64,000 nucleotides of DNA from Klebsormidium nitens (Eukaryota > Streptophyta > Klebsormidiophyceae > Klebsormidiales > Klebsormidiaceae): contig DF236957.1 of the NCBI GenBank assembly GCA_000708835.1, positions 124,001-188,000 on the forward strand, given 5' to 3'. Below are positions 48,548 to 58,676 of this stretch, piece after piece; the first letter of the stretch is position 1, and each line of letters opens with the position of its first letter. The notes beneath the pieces were generated by a model. The model was not told where the DNA came from and made no database searches. It saw only the letters and a program-made list of their open reading frames with translations. The position numbers and the translations under genes are program-made.

Positions 48548-50273
48548 TGCACGAAGCCTTCCAATCTCAAAGCACAATCTAGTCGATTTTGAACCTCGTA
48601 TATGTGAATGACAGCGCCTCCTAGCTCTCCTTGTGAAACGCTGCGTTGCTGAGCGGAGCTGGAGCAGAATCAAGGATATGATGCAGGGAGGCGCAAGACG
48701 GCTGGCAAGCGCGCGGCCCCGCTAAAGCGGCCGCGGCGCGGCGCCCCCTAGAAGCCCGGCCGTCCGATGAGGGTGGGGTTCAAAGATGGACGGTAGGCAT
48801 GGAAGACTGAGCAGACTGAGCGGCTCGTCATCATAAGCAGCGAACCAAGGCCGCATGTGGAGTTACCTGGTGACAACCCTGGGCCCGGGGCCTGAGTGCC
48901 CCATGCGAGCATTCAGATACCTACGCAATCAATTTCTTGGCTTCACATGACTCGATTTCAACGGCGGTTTTTCCCTGTAGAAGCAAGTCGGCAGCTCTCC
49001 GGCAGCTATTAGGCAGTAGAGCATTCGAGGAAAGCCGGGAAACTTGAAAAGGTCGAAGCTGAAATGCCCGCCGACTCAGCTAGCTGGTGCACGCTTTGAG
49101 TGGAAAGGCTGCCATCGAATTGCACTCTGGTACGGTCCCGGTACGGTCATTAAATCCGTCAGCACAGTTCGAATTCGCCTTGCTGAAAGGCAAAGCCACA
49201 ACATTGCACGCGAACGACAGGGCGCCACCGCAAGCCCACAAAACCTCTTGAAAATTCTCTTTTCAGTGCGCAACTGCCTCTGGAGGCGGATCGGGAAAAG
49301 TCTATGAGCTTGCACGCCCAATAGCGAAATACCTGCTAGAGAGACTCTCTCGAGGCGGCCCTGCCAAACTCGTATTCGATATTTACAGCATATGTGGCAC
49401 ACAAAGAAATCCGAAATCCCAGCAAAGTATTTGACACAGAAGTGTAAGCCAGAATCAACATTTAGAACTCGACCAATCTGATCAAAGGCAGGGCAAGCCA
49501 GAAGGGGCGGCTCTCAACCGCGCTGATTATAAGCCATGCAAGTTTAAATGATACGGCCTGTGTAGGAACTGAGCGGACAAGTCGTGGCTAAGAACCCCAA
49601 AACACTACGTGCATTCGAAGGCAGTATACTTTGTGATGCCGCCGGTCAGACAACACATGATCAAACGCGCTGTGATAGAATGATTTACACTCCCTGACAA
49701 ACACCATGGTTTTGACGATTTTTTGAACAGTAAGCTGTAGGCACACTGATTGAAAAAACTGGACTAGAAAGACGACTTGGACGGAATCGACACATAGAGG
49801 GACGCTTGAGTGCAAAATTGTTGTATTGTAGTCCTGGCATGCAACGGCTATTAACTCAACTTAGCTTATCGCGAACTGGCCACTGCGGCTGCGCGGCAGC
49901 TTAGATTCGACTCCTATGACTTGTGGACTAATCGTGACGTCCGAACATGGAAGCCCAGCTGCAGATTGGCTGCCCATTGGCTGTTGTAAGCGTCCCACAG
50001 GCTTCTTTGAGCGTTTGTATTCATTTAACACGCTTCTTTTGTCGCCGCTCTCATTTACGGACTTAGTAGCTCTGCACCTGTGTCGCGGCTGCATTCCTCA
50101 ACGAAAACGCAATATAACTTACGCGCAACATAACAAAAAGCCGCCTATCAATTACAAAACGACGGCACGCGTCTGATCTGGTATGAATATGATTGTTATA
50201 TATTCTCGCTCTCACACTGACCAGCCCAGAGACGCTTGAGCCTCAGAAGGGCGGCAATCGGATGGCCCATATC
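48548..50273. other. Intergenic region upstream of the isopentenyltransferase
   Basis: Includes a GC-rich palindromic block (48690-48765, GCGGCCGCGGCGCGGCGCC) near the isopentenyltransferase start, likely in its promoter or 5' leader. The rest, to the phosphatase stop, has no recognised gene. Confidence 0.5.
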
Positions 50274-53200
50274 TTAACTGCAGCTGCTACCGTCCGCGGG
50301 CGCTTTGGCGGTGTTGGCGACGCAATCGTCGCCAACGGTCGTGGTCTTGCTGGTGGCGTCTGACGTCACGGTGCACTGGGCGGCCTCCGTCGTGATCTGA
50401 CCAATCGCAGGGCCGGTCGTGTAATACTTGATCTGCAGCACAAAAGGAGACAGCTTTCAGAACGATCTTGCAAAGGAGCGGGCTAAAAGGACGTCGTGTG
50501 AACGAGAATCGGCGTGACGTTGAAAAAGGTCGAAGTTGCAGCCGAATTCTGTTGACGTGGAGCTCGCTCGAAGCCCCGTTAGATGCAAGGAACTTTTACT
50601 ACCGGGGGTTCGTGGTCATAAGGAACCTCCCAAACAGCAGGAAATCTGAACGTGCGAAACAGAAGGGGCGAGAAATTTAAAGAAGCGACTTTGATTTTTC
50701 CCGGTCTACCATCAGAGGGCCAGTCGATGTCAGACGTGTCCGCTCTGATTGATGTCGCTTGGTTCTACATTCCGAGACGGCCGCTGGAAAGGCACTTCGA
50801 GCGCGGGCGCGCACGAGAGCCTGCCTAAACCGCCGCCTATTTGGAGGTCTCAAAATCCGGGGTCGTCACAAAAACGTGATAGAGTTCGTTTTCCTAGGCC
50901 GCGCAAAACTGTTGATTATCATCCGTTGCGATTCGCATCTCGTCGAAAACGGCGACCAACACATACCGTGAAGGTGGCGCTGGTCGCCTCCACGATGACG
51001 AACCCGCCGTCCCCCCCGTTGGAGTAGATCTTGTTGGGCCCGCAGAAGTCGGAGTAGCCGTGCTGGGAGCCGGCCCCGGTTGTAACGTAGCTGGTGAAGC
51101 CGTTGCTGAAGTTACCGGGGTTGGCCAGGGTCATGATGTGGTCGTGGCCGTTGAAAAAGGCGACCGGCTTGTACTGGTTGATCAGAGCCACGATCTGCAC
51201 GATAAAAAATCGTTTAGTACCTTACTGTTCCCAGTCGACGAGGGTTAGGTGCAGCTGTGGCTGTTGATAAAGGGGCGGCGGTGCTGGCTGGTTGATGAGA
51301 GCCACAGTTTGCAAGCGGTGCTTTGGCAGGTTTCACGACAACCTTCGAGAAGCAACCCACCTTTGCTGGAACGAGTGGATGCTGTCCGTGTTTTACGCTT
51401 CAAAATCAACATTGAAAACGACACAGCGCCCAGTGCAAATTGTTGCGGCTCTTTGGGCCGAGCAATCTTGTACAGGTGCACAAGATTGAAGTGAATTTGT
51501 GATACAGAATATAGAACCTGTTTCACCATGAGAAGAATGTCTTACGGTACAACTTAAGCTCTACCATCGTTGCAACGCGCGAACTCCAGCAGATTGCGAC
51601 TAGAAATCTCAATGCGACGTTGCCCTGGGATAATATAGGCGGGCCCATTGAAACTCCACCCGGGATGTAACGTGATTGCCTGGGAGTCCCCCGGTCTTTG
51701 AAGGGCGGAGCCTTACCCGAGGGAACACGTTGGAGAGCCCGGCAGACGGGATACGGCCATACTCGACAGGTCTTAGCAAACATACTGGGTACCTTTCTTA
51801 CTTTTAGAAACGGCAACAAATCTTCCTGAAAGGTGCGGCTGTGTCTCGACAGCCGTTCGCGCACAGAGGAGCCATTGTTCTTACGGAACAAACGAAAACA
51901 AGTATCTTTCCGACGAGTGAAAGCCTTACCCGGGGGAACACGTTGAAGAGCCCGGCAGACGGGGTACGGCCATACTCGACGGCGGTTCCGAAGAGAGGGT
52001 AGTGGCTGACGATGAAAGTGTGGGTGGCGGTGGACGTCTTCAGGGCGTTCTCGACGAATGCGACAACGGCATCGGCGTACACCTGGTTGCTCTGCAGGGG
52101 ACAAACATGTCGAGTTTAGGACCGGATTGTTTAAGACAGTGGTTTTAAGAGTGGTTTAAGCCATTGATTAAGTGCTGAAATGTGGCTTGCGGTGGAAATC
52201 TTCAGGGCGTTCTCAACGAAGGCACGACGGCATCGGCGTACACCTGGTTGCTCTGCAGGAAAAGAACACCTATGGTTAAATACCGGGTTTAGGAAGGGTT
52301 CAGCCAGTGGTTAAAAGAACTGGTTTGGCAGGCGGTGAAGGTCTTGAACGCGTTCTTGACCAACACCACGACAGCATCGGCGTGAGCCTGGTTGCTCTGC
52401 AGAGATGGGAACAATCGGTTGGACGCCGGGCTTGCAGAAGGGACGCCGGGTCGAGGAAGATTTTGACAGTGGGTTAGGTCAGGTAGAGCAATGCTTGGAA
52501 CAGAGCGGGACGTAGTTGAGTTTGTCGAAACATCCTCGACGAAAATCACGAAAGCAACTGCGTACACCTGTCTACTTGCTCTAGTGCACGAAAAGGCGAA
52601 AGGGGAAGGGTCTCGCTTTAATCAGAGTTCACCATGAATCGAACAATCAGGATCAGAAGGGGTGATACTAGTGCCCTGGCTATGGACAGGTTTGGGCGCC
52701 TCCTGTCCTCGTGCACAAATCGAACCTCGCAAAAAGATCCACGGAAAGGCTTATTCTCTCCACAAAAAGAAGGGGACATATCCGAACTATATCATTTGCT
52801 TCTCACTGCTTTCGACCACCGCTCTCAAATTTTTTGATCGGATCCAAGCCTTACGTGGGAGGTGTACCACTGCTTGTTGTACTTGGGCGGGTTCTTGCCG
52901 GCGTAGCTCGCAATCCAGGGGTTCTCGTCGTAGAAGATCGCGCGGACCGAGACCCCATTGTACGCGAAATCGCGGACGAAGTTGGCGGCAGGAAGGTACC
53001 ACCTGCATTTATAGGCAGGTCGCACAAATTAGAAATGGCCGAAGCCCCATCACAGCCGTCCGATTTCCAGCTTAATTCAGTCGTCCAATCTTTCACTACA
53101 CAAAGTGCTTCTAAGCATGCTGATGTTTCTGAAAGCAGGTTTTTGGACTCGGCCACCGCTTTTCTTTTGAAAGAAGCGGATTTGAGCCGTTGACTTTGTC

Positions 53201-56200
53201 CACCTTGACAGGATGGACGGTGGTCACAGGCTGATGCGTTTGATCTGACGGGTAGGAGCAGAAGAGGAGGCCCTCAAGCCAAGTGAGCAGAATCGCTCTA
53301 CCATTTCTTGAACCTCTCGCGTTGGTTTTATACAATAAAAAAAAAACACGAAATTGACTTACGACCGAGAGTCTTCAACTTCGCCTGACGTTGTGACAAC
53401 CGCAATAATTGTGTTCAGACGGTTGGGAGTGAAAGTAGATCAGAATAAAATCTATTCCACGCCGCTACCTTGGACTCGGCTAATAACCCAAACGCCAGCC
53501 TTATAACTCATCCTTTCGTCAACCAGAGCCCGAATCAAACGGGTTCTACAAGGAGCCAGGAGACGTGCAGCCCCTACCGCTTGCTGAAGGAACACACCAT
53601 CCAGGCTGTGTCACTTGCTTTGAGAGTCCCAATTCGTTGGTGTAGCGTCATCGAGCGGTCCAGACTCTACCATATGCCCGATACAAGACCAGTCTGGTGA
53701 AGCCGCCAGGTTTGACGATATAGATGGAATGCACTTACTGGGGGTTGCCGAAGGACATCTCCTGCTCCATGGAGCCGTCGATAACCATGTCGTGGTTACC
53801 CAGGGTCGAGTGCCAAACCACGTTGCTCAGGGAAACGTTAGTAGGGGTTGTAGACGTCGAAGATGTCGGTCTTGAGACGGGTGGTGTCGCCCGTGTACAC
53901 TCCCTGTGAAACAGACAGAAATTGGGCGGTGTGTGAACAGGGTAAATAAAGCACGGCCGAAGAAAGAAGTTTTCCAGACAAACGAGAGCCTCGGGCAATG
54001 TTAAGCCATGCAGTCTGTGAGCAATTCGACGTTCAACTACCTAAGACTACTTTCCAGATGATGATGCACCTAGTGAGTTCTACCGTAGAAAGGTGGAGCT
54101 TTGCGAACCAATTTCACCAATTTCAGGGGCAACAGTCCTTTTGGTCGACGTTCTTCATGCCTAATCCTCTCAAAAAGCAGAGTTTTAACCTCTGGCAGCA
54201 CGACTCGCCAGAGCGTTTGCATACCCCGAGAACCGGGATCAGATCCCTTTCCAATTCCTCAAACGATGCTGGTGGGAGATGACTGCGAGCAAATCGCTAG
54301 CTATCAGCAGAGCCTCGCACACTCGCCCTTGATTTAGGAGGGACTGATCCAATGCTTGACCAAGAGTCACGCGTTCGTAGAATCTACTTTTAAGGGAAAG
54401 AATCGATGATAGATTCGAGACTCACGCATTCGTAGAAGTTGTCGCCCGTGTTGACGATGAAAGCGCACTTCTGGGCGTCGCACTCACCGGCCAGGAGCTT
54501 GGCGGTGGTAAGCTGCAGCTCGCCGCCTGAAATGCGGAACTAGAAGTATCTGAGAAAGGGCCGCAGAAAAGGTTGCAAAGCAGCGAAGAAAGGCGGACTT
54601 TGACGCGCAATCCGCACACAAGTGTTGGCTAGATAGTTTGAGACAGTTATGATTGTACACCGGATCGCTTGCGCCCTGAAGCGCAAGAGGAGTGTGTCTT
54701 TAAACCCCTCAACGTGAGGTCGCCTCGATGTGCGCTTACAAAGAAGGCAAAGCTGAGTTGCTGGAACCCTAGCTGCGCTGCCGTCAGCACAAGCCTTGAC
54801 ACCAGCTTCCGAACGTGCCTGCTTATGGCACGACGCGGGATACATCACGTGCTTAATTAACCAGACCACCAATCGACTTAAGAATCTTCGACTTTGCCAC
54901 TCGCAGCTGGAAAGCTCAGCATCTGCTAGGGCTTACTGAGACTAGATACGTATCCACTCGAGCATCTGGCGGTGGCAGGAACAGCAATACAACGACGCAC
55001 TGTGCACTAACTAGGAGAAGCTGGGGAGAAAGAGAAAGTGCGAATGAAGAGGCAACTCACCAACGGTGTCATTGTCGGAGAAGAGGGAGGCTGGGCACTG
55101 AGGGGCGCCCTCAGAGGGTTGGCCTCCAACACGGCCCACATCTGACCAAAGGATGAAGGAGCTGAGGTTAAGAATGCGCGTTTCCACAAAACCCCTTCAA
55201 GGGCGCGGCTGTCATTCCTAAATATGAACGCAGTGTTGAATATCTCGGTAATGGGAACTGGCGTGAAGATAGGAAGAGCTTGGAAGAGCTTGGAAGAAAG
55301 TAGGTCCTATCAGCATGAAACGACATAGCAGGTGTTTCAGCAGGAGGTTTTGGCAGCTTAAGCCACCGCATGCGACAATAAAAGTTACATGTATTTCTCC
55401 TTTTACCCGCCTGATTCAACGCTCACTCAAGATCGGAGACATTTGGTTTGGTCCAAAGGCAGTCTTCACAAGCAGTTTGCCAAACTTTACTTCTGGCAAT
55501 ATCCAGTGAATTACCAACCTGTTACTTAAAAAGCCAACAATTACTTAAGAGGCCAACTGGAAGTTGCAATACCACTCGTCCAAAAGTCAAAAGGTTTTGA
55601 CGACTCCAGTTCTGCACTCTCAAAGGTGCCGCCTCAATAGAAACTTCTGTCACCTTGTTAGCACAACCCTCACTCAAACACAAAACCACACCCCAAGCAG
55701 GATGGAAAGCATACATCCTCGTCAGTGACACATGTCAAGCAACCTGGCAATCTTTCTTGCCTTATACTCTACCTGGCAGATTGCCTTCTTCTATATCTCA
55801 ACCACCACTTCCAAACACTGGTCAAACCTAAACACCCCCGGGTAACCACCGCGCATGACATCAGCATCACACTCGCCTTCAGCCCTTGCCACTCCCACGA
55901 CAAGGGAGTCAGTATCAGAATCTTGCCACACTGTAAGTTGTAAATTAAGACCTCTCATCGAGTCTCACAGCAGCTTCTGAGAGCACCCCTTTCCCCTCAC
56001 CTCCAATCACGGCAAACTTGAGCGTGGGGTGGTACGTGTCCTGGAAGCTGCTGACGTCAGCAGTGGAAGCGGGAGCAAACTCCGGGAAGCCCGTATAGTT
56101 CACAGACGCAGGCGCAGGGGCGGGTGCGACAGTCGGGGAGGGGGTTGTAGGGGCGGGGTTAGTGGAAGAGGGGGAGGTGGGGGAGGGGGCGCCAGTGGTT

Positions 56201-57022
56201 GGAGCGGGGGTCGTGGCATTGGGGGTGTTCACAGTGGGAGAGACCCCCGGGACATTGTCGGCACAGAGGGGGGTTGAGGAGGGGGCGGTGGGACAGGAGT
56301 TGGAGCAGCAGATGGACTGGGACCCGCCGCTGTAAAAGAAGAGGAGGGAGCTCGCTGAGTGTGGACTACAGGGTCTTAGATAGGTCTAGCATTGGAGCCA
56401 AGGCTGGGCGCTGGTAACTGAGACTGGTTAAGGCCACAACTCTCAGGAAAGTTCCTTGGGTTAGGACTCATTGTATTGATATGGTGGGTGTGTAGGGCCA
56501 AAGATAGCTGCTGTCGGTCACTGGATTGGCATATAGATCTCATTTCAAGAGGAGCAAAGTTTGCAGCGAAAGGAAGCTGCTAAGTCTCACAATGTATGAT
56601 CTCAGTTTGAGAAAGATGGAAGCTTTCTCCAATGTTGGAGAGCTGGTAGACAGTGGCGCTGGAGGATACCCCGCATAGGCTGCAACACACCAGCCTAAGT
56701 TGTGACAAGAATGACGCGCCTGCAATAGCTCTCCCGCTCTTTTCTCGGGCCAGATGCTTTGAAAGCTGACTCAAGATTCTGACTTTCCCATGATCACTTG
56801 TTGTTCAGCAAACTACAAACTTTTGAGGAACTCCTATAAGATAAGTGAAAGTGGCTCTCAAGGGCAATACCTTGAGTAACTGACCTGTTAAAGCACTGGT
56901 TTGGGTAGGCGGAGAAGGGGTTGCACTGCGTCGGAGCAAACTGCTGCAGCTTCACGCGCAGCACTGGCGGGCCCAGCAAGGAGCAGACAAGCAGTCAGCG
57001 CAAGTAGAGTGAGCTGCGCCAT
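50274..57022 (-). CDS. Secreted purple acid phosphatase (tartrate-resistant type) with two frame breaks
   Basis: Metallophosphatase that would release phosphate outside the cell or in a vacuole. Exons on the minus strand: 56885-57022, 56001-56329, 55061-55141, 54426-54526, 53739-53903, 52855-53002, 51930-52091, 50967-51194 and 50274-50432; stop 50274-50276; about 502 residues if each break is one extra base. Signal peptide MAQLTLLALTACLLLAGPASA. Then a cysteine-rich segment (FAPTQCNPFSAYPNQCFN, QSICCSNSC, LCADN) and a Thr/Pro/Ser-rich linker. The catalytic domain motifs in order are FAVIGDVGR, TGDNFYE, LGNHD, VSHYP and FNGHDH. Break 1: the signal peptide and the cysteine-rich segment are in different frames within exon 1 (about 56940-56965). 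Break 2: exon 5 reads DVYNPY then TAA, and skipping one T restores YNVSLSNVVWHSTLGNHD (about 53848-53853). All other joins are in phase. It is either a recent pseudogene or affected by sequence errors. Confidence 0.8.
51284..51313 (-). repeat. Short decayed copy of the acceptor edge of phosphatase exon 8
   Basis: CTGGCTGGTTGATGAGAGCCACAGTTTGCA resembles the true junction CTTGTACTGGTTGATCAGAGCCACGATCTGCA at 51168-51199. Lies in intron 7. Short, so less certain. Confidence 0.6.
51711..51768 (-). repeat. Decayed copy of the donor edge of phosphatase exon 7
   Basis: CCTTACCCGAGGGAACACGTTGGAGAGCCCGGCAGACGGGATACGGCC matches the true edge at 51924-51971. The GGTAAGG donor is kept. Lies in intron 7, about 213 bases beyond the true donor. 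Confidence 0.88.
52180..52585 (-). repeat. Three tandem copies of the acceptor edge of phosphatase exon 7
   Basis: Copies at 52180-52259, 52329-52402 and 52529-52585 repeat the first 55-75 bases of exon 7 (true edge 52015-52095). They share GGCATCGGCGTACACCTGGTTGCTCTGCAG-type sequence. The first two keep the acceptor (CTGCAGAGC); the third has lost it. Base losses disrupt the frame. All lie in intron 6. Confidence 0.88.
54364..54392 (-). repeat. Short decayed copy of the donor edge of phosphatase exon 4
   Basis: GAGTCACGCGTTCGTAGAATCT resembles GACTCACGCATTCGTAGAAGTT at the true donor (54419-54440). Lies in intron 4, about 55 bases beyond it. Short, so moderate certainty. Confidence 0.6.
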
Positions 57023-58676
57023 GGTGAGAATACGCTCAGCTGCGCTGGGAAATATGACTGTTGAAATGTGGTGGAGATCAGGGCGAAGCTTTTGCACCGA
57101 TGGTTATGAATGAAAGGTGCAAGGAGGAAAGCTATACAATGTCCCAGGAGTTGGTGATCTGTTCAGACAAAGCCTACTTGGAGGCGCTCAAGCGACGGCC
57201 GATGTTGAATCTACTCACGAGACGCACTACTTGCAGAAGGATTTTGTCTGCAAAGAGGGTGGCATTTCCATTGGCATTGATCCATAGCCTGGACTCTCGG
57301 TTCCTAGGTGACTCTGCCATCATTCGGGTCTGCCGATCTTACCTACCGGTACTTGCTTTGAGTCTGGACAAATGCAGCAAAATGAAATGCTGTGACAAAT
57401 GGAATCTTTGGAGCAAAGTCATTATGGAAAATGGAATCTCATCATCTCAATCTTCGGCCGGATACTTCGGCCGACTGACCGGTGCCGGTATGGCCCCCCA
57501 GTCAGCTCTAAGAGCCAAACCCTGGCCGAACACCGACCTAGGGAGGTCCTACCGGTAACATCGAGATCCCGAAAGCTGATTGGTCAATTCTGAACACACG
57601 AGGGGGCAATTTCGCAATCATGCTCGGTCGCATAACGGCATTTGCCTTGTTGAACATGCATGCATTTGCTTTGGTTGCAGTAGGTAGATCCTCATGCTCG
57701 GCACGAACTGCGCAGTGCGGTACCAACCTACCTAATCGGTTTGCCACAGTACGGCCCGGAGGCCCCGGATCATAAAACTACGGTTTGCCCGACCAATGAC
57801 CGGTAGGTTTATGTACAATCTTGAGTACCGGTACGTACGGTACCTACATAGAACTCGGTTAACGGTTGCCGGGAAGGAACCGGTTAATCGTTCCCCACGT
57901 TTTTACGTGGGAGTATGCGAGAAGCCGCCTAAGGTTTAGGATTTGGATTCCTTGGGTTACGTGAGCTACCAGCTCAGGTCCTACCGGGCACTCAGTTTTG
58001 GTACCGTAGTCACCGGCGTCTGCTGAAACAAGCCAACGAGAATCTGGGACCCAGGGTTAACCCCCAGGGTACAAGCCCCCGGTCCTGTGTATTCATCCAG
58101 TATGTACCTTCGGCGTCCGGTATAGGTATAGAGCAACGCCGGAAGCAGCGAAAGTGAAACGTGGACTGTGGTCGACAACCCGATCGGGGATCTTCTTGTT
58201 CAACAAGATTGCAGTGGCAGTTGCCAGTGGATGTGGACCAGGGAATTGGGACTCCGAATTGGAGAACCTTTCCTGACGGGCTTCCTTGAGCATGCAGCTT
58301 GAGCTGTACTGAGCTGTCTTGGTAGCCTAGTAGTAGATTAGAATAGGTAGTTACATACTGTTGCACCCATTAGGGTGAGCGCTTTCTGAGGAGCTCCATT
58401 AGGAGCTCAGAGTTTATTTTCTTTTCCCCGGTTTTGCCACTTCTTATCTACTGCAGTGCAGGTATGGTTCCCACATTTAGCTTGCACTTGACCAGCTGCG
58501 CGCCGCCTAAGGGGATTCATAGCGCATGCAGGCACATTTGCTGGTGAAACGGAGTACAAAAGGGCGAGCTGTTGCTGGAATCTTCTCAAATACACCTCTC
58601 CACTCCCGCTTGCACTTTCAGCTGCCTGACTAAGTAGAGCTCTCCTCGGCCAAGGGGTAAATTCTGCCAGGCAAAA
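57023..58676. other. Divergent intergenic region between the phosphatase and the acyl-AMP ligase
   Basis: About 1.65 kb between two outward-facing starts. Rich in ACCGGTAC, GGTACC and TACCTA words between 57320 and 58120. No open frame is recognised and no promoter element can be assigned. Confidence 0.5.

Noticed and set aside
56933-56968. Micro-introns to repair phosphatase exon 1
   Set aside because: GT-AG pairs near the signal peptide either do not restore the frame or delete part of the signal peptide.
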